DNA from: Flavobacterium sp. JAS
Lineage (GTDB): Bacteria; Bacteroidota; Bacteroidia; Flavobacteriales; Flavobacteriaceae
DNA: 64,000 nucleotides
Assembly (NCBI RefSeq): GCF_020991455.1
Contig: NZ_JAJMOX010000015.1
Coordinates: 1-64,000 of the forward strand
Direction: 5' to 3'
Shown: piece after piece, positions 55,053 to 63,221 of the stretch
How the letters are laid out: each line of letters begins with the position of its first letter
Position numbering within the stretch: position 1 is the stretch's first letter
Notes under the pieces: model-generated
What the model was told of the DNA's origin: nothing
The model's database searches: none
Seen by the model: the letters and a program-made list of their open reading frames with translations, nothing else
Translations under genes and position numbers: made by a program

Positions 55053-55763
55053 ATGAAATCTGTTAACTCAATATTTTTATTTTTCATTTTTAGTTGTTCT
55101 GCCACTTATGCACAATTGAGTTCTGATCAAATATTTGACAGCTTTAAACAAGGAGAACGTACAAATTGTTCATCGATTGCTTTAATTAAAGCTTCTTTAA
55201 ATATTTATGGATTAGACAACCTTTTTGTGACTGAAAAATTAAACGACAGTTTGCAAAAAATAACACTAAAAAATAACGCTTCCTTTAATCTGAAAAAAGA
55301 AGAGTTAGATAAAGCGAAATTTTCTGCCGGTTTTGTATTTATAAAAGACAATTGTGAGAGCGAAGAAATTACTGAATATGCAATATTAGCTTATGCTGTG
55401 ATGGCAAAATACAAGCAGATTGTTGATAATGAATCTACTTTTGCCAGAGCATTAGAAGATTTAGAAGATGGCGAAGTATATACCCCAACAATTTATAAAT
55501 ATTTAGGATTCGAAAAAGGCAAACAGATAGAAAAGCTAAAGCGAGAATCAGGAAATGAATTTTGTGGAGTAGTTGCATGGTCAACAGCACATGCCGTTTT
55601 TGTTTGCGAAGAGTTTATGGATTATTATGGTAATAAAAAGAGTATATGGATAAAAAAATATCCAGGACGTTTTAGAATAATCAAATCGGAAGAAGGAAAA
55701 AACAGCTATAAAACTTCGGGGCTTTCTAAAGATACCCTTACTTATGATGGCGCGATAGAATAG
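55053..55763 (+). CDS. Secreted protein of unknown function, possible cysteine-peptidase-like fold
   Basis: The 236-residue protein has a signal peptide (FLFFIFSCSATYAQ, cleaved near residue 20). After it, QGERTNCSSIALIKASLNIYG (35-55) places a conserved-looking Cys at the start of a helix. STAHAVFVCEEFMDYY (residues about 172-187) places a His before a strand, followed by the Trp/Lys-rich IWIKKYPGRFRII. A Cys at a helix N-terminus and a later H-A-V-F-V are the pattern of papain-like peptidases, but I have no family match. It may be an effector or a degenerate enzyme. It stands next to another small secreted protein gene. Confidence 0.6.
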   Translation: MKSVNSIFLFFIFSCSATYAQLSSDQIFDSFKQGERTNCSSIALIKASLNIYGLDNLFVTEKLNDSLQKITLKNNASFNLKKEELDKAKFSAGFVFIKDNCESEEITEYAILAYAVMAKYKQIVDNESTFARALEDLEDGEVYTPTIYKYLGFEKGKQIEKLKRESGNEFCGVVAWSTAHAVFVCEEFMDYYGNKKSIWIKKYPGRFRIIKSEEGKNSYKTSGLSKDTLTYDGAIE

Positions 55764-55811
55764 TACAAAACCAATTGTTAAATTTTTTTCAAAAAAAAGA
55801 AATCAATAAAG

Positions 55812-55841
55812 TTGTAATTTAAGTTAATTTATATATTTTTG
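55812..55841 (+). promoter_or_regulatory. Promoter of the 150-residue secreted-protein gene
   Basis: TTG at 55812-55814, a 19-nt spacer and TATTTTTG at 55834-55841 match the Bacteroidota promoter. The ATG is 26 nt further. Confidence 0.65.
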
Positions 55842-55866
55842 TTTCATTAACAACCCCAACTACATT

Positions 55867-56319
55867 ATGAAAATTAAGAGTAAGATTATTATACTAAGTG
55901 CCCTTTTCTTTTTGACAACTGGCGCTATTTCAGCACAGGCAAAAAATGCTCCAAGAAGTATCATCAGTACAACAGCTTTAATTCGCAAATACCATGATCA
56001 AAAAGAATTGAGCGGTATGCAAAAAGGAGAATTGTTAGAATTATACATTGAGCGTATTAAAGTATTAGTGAAAACTCTTCCTTATATTGCTTTGGTTACA
56101 AAACCAGGTGTTACTATGGCAGACTTAGGTATTCCGGACGATAGTGAACACAAAAAAGTATTAGATACTCAGGCAGAAGGTACTACAATTTTCTTAGATA
56201 CAACAGTTGATTTTCAAAGAAAAATGATGCCATATTCTGATAAAGGAAATTTAATTGCAGCAATTTTATTTTACGAAAGTACATTGAAATCATTACATGA
56301 ATTCAATGATTTGAACTAA
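55867..56319 (+). CDS. Small secreted protein of unknown function
   Basis: The 150-residue protein has a signal peptide (IIILSALFFLTTGAISAQ, cleaved near residue 24). The mature part is mostly helical, with ALIRKYHDQKELSGMQKGELLELYIERIKVLVKTLPYIAL and FQRKMMPYSDKGNLIAAILFYESTLKSLHEF. It has no cysteine in the mature part and no motif I recognise. It has its own promoter and a strong terminator, so it is an independent gene. Function is unknown. A periplasmic or secreted helical-bundle role is only a guess. Confidence 0.7.
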   Translation: MKIKSKIIILSALFFLTTGAISAQAKNAPRSIISTTALIRKYHDQKELSGMQKGELLELYIERIKVLVKTLPYIALVTKPGVTMADLGIPDDSEHKKVLDTQAEGTTIFLDTTVDFQRKMMPYSDKGNLIAAILFYESTLKSLHEFNDLN

Positions 56320-56346
56320 TTGAAATAGAAGTAATAGATCATATAT

Positions 56347-56378
56347 AAAAAGCCCATTTCTCACGAAATGGGCTTTTT
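56347..56378. terminator. Bidirectional intrinsic terminator
   Basis: A perfect 14-bp stem (AAAAAGCCCATTTC with GAAATGGGCTTTTT) with a 4-nt loop lies between convergent genes. It serves both the secreted-protein gene and the beta-CASP gene. Confidence 0.9.
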
Positions 56379-56404
56379 GTTTGTATGAAGAAGGCAAAGA
56401 AAGC

Positions 56405-57760
56405 CTAAATCTCGATTTCATTTCCCATTAACGGAACACTGCATTTATAACCATAATGCTTCTGAATTTTAATACGTAGCTCATCAGCCGGTAGATTTTC
56501 GCCATGCACTAAATAGACACATTTGGGAGTGTTTTTAAGAGCCGAAAGCCAGTTTAAGAGATCTTGCTGGTCTCCATGTGCGGAAAGTCCTTCGATTTGG
56601 AATATTTTAGCCCTTACATTATAGTAGTTTCCATATATTTTAATTTCGTCTGCTCCTTCAAGAAGTCTTCTTCCACGTGTGCCTTCTGCCTGATAGCCAA
56701 CAAAAATAACCGTTGTATTTTCAATGCCAATATAATGTTCAAAATAGGATAATACGCGTCCGCCTGTCACCATACCACTTGCAGCAATGACCACTTTGGG
56801 CTGTGGATTTGAGATAATACGTGCTGTTTCTTCAAAATTAGAGACAATAGTAAACATTTTAGACATTTGATGGCAATCATCGATCGAAAGTTTGTGCCAT
56901 TGCATATTTTCTAAAAATACATGAAATGCATTTACTCCCATTGGAGTATCGAGTATGTAGGGAATATCTGGGATTTTGCCTTCGGTTTTTAACTGCCATA
57001 ATAAATACATTATCGATTGTGCTCTCTCTACGGCAAAGCCGGGAATAATCACGGTTCCTTTCTGTTTTATAGTATTGTTTATATGCGTTTCCAGTTCTTT
57101 CTTTACATCTAAATCAGGATGAAGTCGGTCTCCATAAGTGCTTTCCAAAAAGAGATAATCTGCCATAGTGGGTTTTGTTGGCGGAAACATCAATACATCG
57201 TCATCTCGCCCTATATCGCCTGAGAAAACTAACGTTTTACCCTCGAGAGTTAGTGTAATACTGCAGGCACCTATGATATGTCCAGCATTTTCAAAAACAG
57301 CTGTGATATCATCTGTGATTGCTACAGATGTATTTGGCGGGATAATTTTAAAAAACGGAGTAACAGCCTCAGCTTGCTGTACTGTATAGAGTGGCTCCGG
57401 GTGCGTATGTTTAGAATAAGATTCTTCGTTAGCTCTATTGGCTTCTTCTTCCTGAATTTTAGCACTATCCAAAAGAACCAATTTGGCTATTGATTTGGTT
57501 GGACCGGTACAGTATATTTTACCATTAAATCCTTGAGAAACGAGTAGGGGCAGCCAGCCGCAATGATCCAGGTGGCCGTGCGTAAGAAGGACACAGTCTA
57601 TTGTAGAGGGTAAAATAGGCAATGGATCCCAGTTGAGTTCTCTAAGTGCTTTAAGACCCTGAAAAAGACCACAATCAATCAATATTCTAAAGCCGTTAGT
57701 TTCGATGAGGGTTTTTGAACCTGTTACAGTTCCAGCACCTCCTATAAATTTTATTTTCAT
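56405..57760 (-). CDS. Metallo-beta-lactamase beta-CASP RNase-like protein (CPSF/YSH1-like)
   Basis: The 451-residue protein has the MBL metal motif LTHGHLDHCGWLP (59-71, H61, H63, D65, H66), further ligands in AGHIIGACSITL and the later SGDIGRD, and beta-CASP elements VIIPGFAVERAQSIMYLLW, IAASGMVTGGRVLSYFEHYIG and LSAHGDQQDLLNWL, then VHGE near the end. This is the RNA-processing MBL group present in bacteria and archaea (archaeal CPSF-like). It is expected to cut RNA as an endo- and/or 5' exonuclease in the cytoplasm. The nuclease-like gene starts 2 bp upstream on the same strand, so the two are co-expressed. Confidence 0.9.
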   Translation of the reverse strand: MKIKFIGGAGTVTGSKTLIETNGFRILIDCGLFQGLKALRELNWDPLPILPSTIDCVLLTHGHLDHCGWLPLLVSQGFNGKIYCTGPTKSIAKLVLLDSAKIQEEEANRANEESYSKHTHPEPLYTVQQAEAVTPFFKIIPPNTSVAITDDITAVFENAGHIIGACSITLTLEGKTLVFSGDIGRDDDVLMFPPTKPTMADYLFLESTYGDRLHPDLDVKKELETHINNTIKQKGTVIIPGFAVERAQSIMYLLWQLKTEGKIPDIPYILDTPMGVNAFHVFLENMQWHKLSIDDCHQMSKMFTIVSNFEETARIISNPQPKVVIAASGMVTGGRVLSYFEHYIGIENTTVIFVGYQAEGTRGRRLLEGADEIKIYGNYYNVRAKIFQIEGLSAHGDQQDLLNWLSALKNTPKCVYLVHGENLPADELRIKIQKHYGYKCSVPLMGNEIEI

Positions 57761-57761
57761 T

Positions 57762-58601
57762 TTAAAAATGTTTACAAAGTTGTGAAGCTTCTTTTAGTAT
57801 ATTTTTAATCCGATTATTGCTAAGTCCGATTTTATACAGACTTTGCGAATCGTGAAGAAGATCTTTGACAAGTATTTGATCCAGAATAAGCAATTTTTCT
57901 TTTTCAACCATTGATAGTGTTGTAAGACAGGTAATGGGGTAAAGAGAGCCTTTGTCTATTTTATCTTTGAGATTGTTATTCTGTGGATAATCCCAGCTTA
58001 AAAGAGAAATTCCGCTGCAATTAGCAAAATCCTGTGCATCTTTTGTAAAACGATTGTTGGTTACTATAATGCAGGAACTAATACTTTCATTATTAGAAAA
58101 AATGAGGTGTTGTCTTGCTCTTAGGTCGTTAAAACGAGAAAGAATATACATGGGTACTTTTACATCTGTAGAAGCTTCCCGACTGCCGTGAAACTTACAT
58201 TCGACCATAGATATCATGTTGTTTTTCAAGATTGCTATGTCAACTTCATGCGATACACACTTTCCTAGCAGCGTTAAATTTATTTTCGTTTTAAATCCAT
58301 CAGCTTCATACAATCTTGCAATGTATTTTTCAAAGAAAAACCCTGCCGGGCCAAGCAATTGTAAAGCAAGCCTGATGTTGTAACGTGCCGCATGTCCATT
58401 TGATGCTTTTTTCAAAAAATCAAAGGCCAGTTTGTATATTTCTTTTGTAGTTATACCGTCATATATTCGCTTTTCTATTTCTGCCAGAGATTCATTTATA
58501 AGATCATTACTCGCTCCTGATTTTTCAAGAGAAAGTTTTAGTTTTTCTTTATCGAAAGGTACTTTATGGCCCGAATGTTTCGTTATTTTCATAATAGACA
58601 A
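57762..58601 (-). CDS. ATP-cone domain fused to Mrr/restriction-endonuclease-like domain
   Basis: The 279-residue protein has an N-terminal ATP-cone (about 4-90, with ITKHSGHKVPFDKEKLKLSLEKSGAS and GITTKEIYKLAFDFLKK) that normally binds ATP/dATP in ribonucleotide reductases. Its C-terminal half is an Mrr-like PD-(D/E)XK nuclease with HEVDIAILKNNMISMVECKF (119-138): D121, E134 and K136 are the catalytic-type residues. The gene is 1 bp from the beta-CASP RNase gene. The pair may form an NTP-controlled nucleic-acid-processing unit. No methyltransferase is nearby, so this is not a classical restriction-modification system. Confidence 0.8.
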   Translation of the reverse strand: MSIMKITKHSGHKVPFDKEKLKLSLEKSGASNDLINESLAEIEKRIYDGITTKEIYKLAFDFLKKASNGHAARYNIRLALQLLGPAGFFFEKYIARLYEADGFKTKINLTLLGKCVSHEVDIAILKNNMISMVECKFHGSREASTDVKVPMYILSRFNDLRARQHLIFSNNESISSCIIVTNNRFTKDAQDFANCSGISLLSWDYPQNNNLKDKIDKGSLYPITCLTTLSMVEKEKLLILDQILVKDLLHDSQSLYKIGLSNNRIKNILKEASQLCKHF

Positions 58602-58946
58602 TGAGTTTTACCAGTTGATTTCGTTTAATTTAAAAGAAAAATAGGTTATACCATCAAATAATATTGAATTACATTTGTTGTATCTAATGATGCAAACTTT
58701 CTTTATCAGGGCACTGTAATTTGTTCAAGCGGTATGCGGCAGGAATAGCATTTTATTTGGCAATGCTAAGTTTTAAAATTCCATTTTTGTGATAATGAAT
58801 CTTATTTAGTTGAAACATTTTTCAAGAAGTAAAAAAGAGCAACTAAAGGAATAATCTGTTTATTGTACTAACAAATTTCGGAAAATGTTTTTGATTATTA
58901 ATGTTTTATGTACTTGAATTTGTATAATAGTGTGAAAACTAAATTC
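58602..58946. other. Intergenic region, 345 bp
   Basis: AT-rich. A 7-bp hairpin, TAGCATT with AATGCTA (arms 58746-58752 and 58762-58768), lies in the middle without a T run after it. It separates the nuclease gene from the DUF1622 gene, both minus strand. Nothing else was found. Confidence 0.4.
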
Positions 58947-59300
58947 TTATTTTTCGTTAGTTTCTCTTTTTTGCCAAGGAAATCTTCCTTCAATTTCTAC
59001 TTCAAGTGATAAGCTTAAAAATGTTCTTATTAATACAATTACAGCTAACGAAAGTACACGATCCATTGTTGGTTCGGTAACTACGGTTCCAATGATATCG
59101 CCGGCAACCAATATTTCTAATCCTAATAAAATGGCTTTACCAAGTTCTTGTCTCAATATTATATAAGAACGGGTAACTGTTCCTTGCAAAGCCAAAATAA
59201 ATTTACCCATTGCTAATAGTATTCCTATGATTATTGTAATGATACCGGCTATTTCTATAGCTTTTGCGACATATTCAATATATAGTTTTATTTCTTCCAT
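58947..59300 (-). CDS. DUF1622-family membrane protein
   Basis: The 117-residue protein has two or three hydrophobic segments: IEYVAKAIEIAGIITIIIGILLAMG (about 8-32), ILLGLEILVAGDIIGTVV (about 56-73) and LSLAVIVLIRTFLSLSLEVEIEG (about 83-105). The RQELGKAILLGLEILVAGDII block and the RTFLSLSLEVEIEGRFPW end are typical of DUF1622. The family is small, inner-membrane and of unknown function. A -7-like TAAATTTG lies on the minus strand at 59331-59324. Confidence 0.85.
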   Translation of the reverse strand: MEEIKLYIEYVAKAIEIAGIITIIIGILLAMGKFILALQGTVTRSYIILRQELGKAILLGLEILVAGDIIGTVVTEPTMDRVLSLAVIVLIRTFLSLSLEVEIEGRFPWQKRETNEK

Positions 59301-59601
59301 TTTTCTATAATTAGCTGCTTATACAAATTTAGGCATTTTCAGGACTAAACTCTAATGAGACTTTTTATCAATATAAAGGGTTTTCATTTATTTTAAATGT
59401 AATGAGCCTACTTAATTTTCGCTTTGAATTATAAAATACCGCTCAAATTTTAAGTTGAATGGTGATTTTTTTTGTTTAATCTCAAACTAATTTACTGATT
59501 TTAAGTTTTAAAGGTAAAAAAAAGATACTTTATTTTTCTTACATCTAATAAAAACAAAAATTAACAAAAGTTGTTGAGCCCAGTCAATAAGTGCTTTTAC
59601 G

Positions 59602-59638
59602 TGTGCTCGATAACACTAATTTTATGTGCACGAGCACA
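59602..59638 (+). promoter_or_regulatory. LacI-like operator pair
   Basis: TGTGCTCGATAACACT (59602-59617) and TGTGCACGAGCACA (59625-59638) resemble LacI-family palindromes. The second is a 5-bp perfect dyad, TGTGC/GCACA. TGTGCTCG and CGAGCACA can also pair as a hairpin followed by TTTTTTT. They lie about 300 bp before the sugar-kinase gene and fit control of a glycan locus by a LacI-type repressor or an activator. The regulator itself is not in the window. Confidence 0.5.
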
Positions 59639-59726
59639 TTTTTTTAATTTTCATTTTTTTATTAAAAAATAATATATATATTCGTCATCAAATTGTGAAT
59701 TATATTGTCTTATTTTTAAATTAAAA

Positions 59727-59800
59727 ATGCTAAAAGTACTTTTTTAGCATCATTTTTTATTTTTTTTAAGAAATAACTGTGCCTTCAGCACAGCTGTTTT
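59727..59800 (+). terminator. Tandem intrinsic terminators upstream of the glycan locus
   Basis: The first hairpin is ATGCTAAAA with TTTTTAGCAT (arms 59727-59735 and 59741-59750), followed by CATTTTTTATTTTTTTT. The second is CTGTGC with GCACAG (59777-59793), followed by CTGTTTTTT. No plus-strand gene precedes them. They could end a short RNA starting near 59690 or attenuate transcription into the kinase gene. Confidence 0.6.
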
Positions 59801-59947
59801 TTCGCGATTTTATAATAGAAAAGTAAAACAGAATAAACCATCATTTTTTGATGGAAAAACGACTCTCAAAAAGTAGGATAATAATAAAAAGAATGAAGAA
59901 GAAATTACTAAATAATTGTTTCATTGTCAAACGTATAAAAATATAAT

Positions 59948-60985
59948 ATGGAAGAAATAATTCAGACCGTATTTAAAGATTTTTATCTGGACAAACCAAT
60001 CCTTGGTTATACAACCATACATAGTGGCTTGATTAATAGTACCTATAAAATTGAGACTGCAGATGCAGATTATATTTTGCAGAAAATGAATCAGGTTGTA
60101 TTTCCAAACATAAAAGCTTTATTGAATAATAAGATAAAAACCACTCGTTATCTAAACGCAAACGGATTTCCTACTTTGACATTTATTGAAAATAGAGAAG
60201 GACGGTTTTATTCCAAACACGGCGAAGCGATTTGGCAGCTTTCAACTTACATTCCGTCAGTGGTTTTGGATCGAATTGATTCGAATGCTGTAGCGAGTCA
60301 GGTAGGTACTTATTTGGCTAAGTTTCATACAGCATTGCTCAATTTTCCGGTTTCGGATTTAGAATATACAATTCCGGATTTTCATAATACGATAAAAAGG
60401 TTTCATGATTTTGAGCAAAGTATAAAAAAAGCTTCGACAGAAAGACTATCAAAAGCAGAAGCATCAATTGAGTTCTTAAAATCTAATTTCGAAAATATAG
60501 AAGACGTTGCCACGGCTATAAATACGGGTATAATACCAATGCGGGTAGTGCACAATGATACCAAGATTATGAATATGCTTTTTGATGAAAATGGAAATAT
60601 TCTGTGCATCATTGATTTTGATACGGTAATGCCGGGAAGTATTTTTCATGATATTGGCGATGCATTAAGAACAGGTACCAACACTTCTACAGAAGAAGAA
60701 AAGGATTTGTCTAAAGTGCGTTTCGATATCGAAATATATGAAGCTTTTATGAAGGCTTATATTGATCAAGCGGCTTCTTTCATGTCAGAAGAAGAAGCGA
60801 AAAACATTCATTTAAGTTTACCATTAATTCTTTTTGAGCAAGCCTGCCGTTTTCTGGGCGATTATTTAAACAATGATAGTTATTACACTACAACATACGA
60901 AGATCAGAATCTGGTGAGAGCCAAAACGCAAATTAAACTTATGGATAGTGTACAGTTGTATTTGAAAATGAAAATTAACGCATAA
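59948..60985 (+). CDS. APH-fold sugar kinase, N-acetylhexosamine 1-kinase-like
   Basis: The 345-residue protein has the aminoglycoside-phosphotransferase fold: an N-lobe with GLINSTYKIETADADYILQKMNQ and GEAIWQLSTYIP, then the Brenner-like catalytic loop VVHNDTKIMNML (201-211, D204) and metal motif IIDFDTVMPGSIFHDIGDALR (221-241, D223). The HNDTK loop and IDFDTVMPG are typical of the NahK-like group that phosphorylates N-acetylhexosamines at C1. It sits 34 bp before a GH35 beta-galactosidase, so it may phosphorylate a sugar released from galacto-configured glycans such as lacto-N-biose or galacto-N-biose. Substrate is inferred from context. Confidence 0.75.
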   Translation: MEEIIQTVFKDFYLDKPILGYTTIHSGLINSTYKIETADADYILQKMNQVVFPNIKALLNNKIKTTRYLNANGFPTLTFIENREGRFYSKHGEAIWQLSTYIPSVVLDRIDSNAVASQVGTYLAKFHTALLNFPVSDLEYTIPDFHNTIKRFHDFEQSIKKASTERLSKAEASIEFLKSNFENIEDVATAINTGIIPMRVVHNDTKIMNMLFDENGNILCIIDFDTVMPGSIFHDIGDALRTGTNTSTEEEKDLSKVRFDIEIYEAFMKAYIDQAASFMSEEEAKNIHLSLPLILFEQACRFLGDYLNNDSYYTTTYEDQNLVRAKTQIKLMDSVQLYLKMKINA

Positions 60986-61019
60986 CAATGGCAAGCCCAT
61001 TAAAATTAAATAGTTTCAA

Positions 61020-62876
61020 ATGAAAAAAAGTCTTTTTACCTTGTTTTTATTCCTTTTGTTAGCGGTAAACGCAACAGGTCAAACTAAACACACATTTGCT
61101 ATTACTGATGGTAATTTTGTTTTAGACGGTAAACCAGTTCAGATTCATAGTGGCGAGATGCATTATGCACGTATTCCTAAACCATATTGGCGTCATCGAT
61201 TAAAAATGATGAAAGCCATGGGACTGAATGCTGTGGCAACTTATGTCTTTTGGAATTATCATGAAACAGCACCTGGTGTTTGGGATTTTAAAACAGGTAA
61301 CAAAGATATTGCAGAGTACATCAAAATTGCACAAGAGGAAGGACTGTACGTTATTCTGCGTCCGGGGCCATACGTTTGTGCCGAATGGGAATTTGGAGGA
61401 TATCCATGGTTCTTGCAAAAAGTTCCGGGAATGGTTATTCGAGGTAATAATCCGCAATACTTGGCAGCGACAAAATCTTATTTTACAGCACTTTATGGTC
61501 AGGTAAAGAAACTATTAATTACGAATGGCGGGCCTATAATTATGGTTCAGGGTGAAAATGAATTTGGATCTTATGTGGCGCAGCGTAAGGATATACCTTT
61601 AGAAGAGCATAAGAAATATAGCGCTGCAGTTTTTCAGCAATTAAAAGACGCAGGTTTCAATGTGCCCTTTTTTACTTCTGATGGAAGCTGGCTGTTTGAA
61701 GGAGGTGCACTTCCTGGGGCTTTACCAACTGCAAATGGAGAAGATGATGTTACCAAATTAAAAGAAGTTGTCAATAAATACAATGGCGGAAAAGGACCGT
61801 ATATGGTTGCCGAATTTTATCCGGGTTGGTTAGATCATTGGGCAGAGGAATTTCCGAAAGTTTCTACAGAAAGTGTTGTAAAACAAACTCAGAAATATCT
61901 TGATGGCGGTGTTTCTTTCAATTATTACATGGTTCACGGAGGAACTAATTTTGGTTTTACTTCTGGAGCAAATTATGATGGAAACCATGATATTCAGCCA
62001 GATTTAACAACTTATGATTACGATGCACCAATAAGCGAAGCAGGCTGGGGAACAGAAAAATACAATGCTTTACGTATGCTATTAAAAAATCCTAAAACGC
62101 CGGAAGTTCCTGCAAAGATTCCGGTAATTACAATTCCGAACATCCAATTAACAAAAGCAGTAAGTCTGGAATATTTCAAGAGTAAAGTAAAACCGGTTAC
62201 TGCAGATTCTCCTTTGACTTTTGAAGATTTAAACCAAGGTCATGGCTATGTTTGGTATAGCAAAAAATTCAAACAGCCTATTAGCGGAAAATTAGAACTA
62301 AAAGGACTTCGTGATTATGCAATTGTTTATGTAAACGGAGTAAAAGTGGCCGAATTGAATCGTTATTATAAAAAATACGACTGCATGATTGATGTGCCTT
62401 TTAACGCCACTTTGGATATTATTGTAGAAAATATGGGACGTATTAATTATGGTGCCGATATCATAAACAGTACTAAAGGAATTATTTCGCCGGTAATCAT
62501 TAACGGACAAACCATCACCGGAGATTGGAATATGTATTCATTGCCAATGGATGTTGTGCCTAATTTAGCAGATGCCAAGAACACGGCTAAAGTTGGACTT
62601 CCTACTGTTTATCAGGGAACTTTTAACCTGAGTAAAACGGGTGATGCTTTCCTTGACATGCGTGACTGGGGCAAAGGAATAATTTTTATTAACGGAATCA
62701 ATATCGGTCGTTATTGGAGTGTTGGGCCGCAACAAACTTTATACGTGCCGGGATGCTGGTTAAAAGAAGGTGTTAATGAGATTGTGATTTTCGAACAAAA
62801 AAATGACAAGATTCAAACATCGGTAGGAACTTTAGAAAACCCAATATTAGAAAGTTTGCAACCTGAAAAAGGCTAA
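61020..62876 (+). CDS. GH35 beta-galactosidase
   Basis: The 618-residue exported enzyme has a signal peptide (LFTLFLFLLLAVNATGQ) and a GH35 TIM barrel with HSGEMHYARIPKPYWRHRL, VFWNYHE, LRPGPYVCAEWEFGG, the acid/base glutamate E181 in MVQGENEFGSY, and the nucleophile E265 in MVAEFYPGWLDHWAE. The two C-terminal beta-sandwich domains (about 380-600) include GRYWSVGPQQTLYVP near the end. It releases terminal beta-galactose, probably from oligosaccharides taken up by the SusC system downstream. An imperfect hairpin follows at 62891-62923. Confidence 0.93.
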   Translation: MKKSLFTLFLFLLLAVNATGQTKHTFAITDGNFVLDGKPVQIHSGEMHYARIPKPYWRHRLKMMKAMGLNAVATYVFWNYHETAPGVWDFKTGNKDIAEYIKIAQEEGLYVILRPGPYVCAEWEFGGYPWFLQKVPGMVIRGNNPQYLAATKSYFTALYGQVKKLLITNGGPIIMVQGENEFGSYVAQRKDIPLEEHKKYSAAVFQQLKDAGFNVPFFTSDGSWLFEGGALPGALPTANGEDDVTKLKEVVNKYNGGKGPYMVAEFYPGWLDHWAEEFPKVSTESVVKQTQKYLDGGVSFNYYMVHGGTNFGFTSGANYDGNHDIQPDLTTYDYDAPISEAGWGTEKYNALRMLLKNPKTPEVPAKIPVITIPNIQLTKAVSLEYFKSKVKPVTADSPLTFEDLNQGHGYVWYSKKFKQPISGKLELKGLRDYAIVYVNGVKVAELNRYYKKYDCMIDVPFNATLDIIVENMGRINYGADIINSTKGIISPVIINGQTITGDWNMYSLPMDVVPNLADAKNTAKVGLPTVYQGTFNLSKTGDAFLDMRDWGKGIIFINGINIGRYWSVGPQQTLYVPGCWLKEGVNEIVIFEQKNDKIQTSVGTLENPILESLQPEKG

Positions 62877-63221
62877 GCAAACGCCAAAAAAGCCTGTTGC
62901 AGTCAAAAAAGCTGCTACAGGCTGATAATCATAATAATACATTTTTTTTCAATTGAGATTTTTACAAGGTTAAGCCACATTGGTTTAATTCTAGCTCTTT
63001 CTATGCTTTTTTTTAAATAAATACCGCAAAATATTTCAAAATAAAGGGACGCTTTTTGTCCTCATTTTACCCTTTTTAAAATTAAAACTTAACCGATTTT
63101 GATTTTAAAAAACAGGATTGAAAACCCATTCATAAAGAATGAACCGGAAGTTATTTTACGAATGAAACTTTATGAATGCTGCATAAGTAACCAATTTATT
63201 AACCAATAAAAAACCAATTTT
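62877..63221. other. Intergenic region before the SusC gene, 345 bp
   Basis: It contains the hairpin AGCCTGTTGCAG with CTGCTACAGGCT (arms 62891-62902 and 62912-62923, 11 of 12 paired), a probable end of the GH35 transcript or processing site, and then AT-rich sequence to the SusC start. I could not assign a clear promoter. Confidence 0.5.

Larger units (their letters stand above)
59301..59947. other. Regulatory intergenic region, 647 bp, before the glycan locus
   Basis: The stretch between the DUF1622 gene (minus) and the sugar-kinase gene (plus) has no open frame of note. It contains a LacI-like operator pair (59602-59638), a -7-like TATATTCG (59677-59684), two tandem terminator-type hairpins (59727-59800) and then about 150 bp without visible structure before the kinase ATG. 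Confidence 0.6.

Noticed and set aside
57762..58601. Type IV restriction enzyme
   Set aside because: The Mrr-like domain is fused to an ATP-cone and there is no modification or helicase partner, so a restriction role is only one option.
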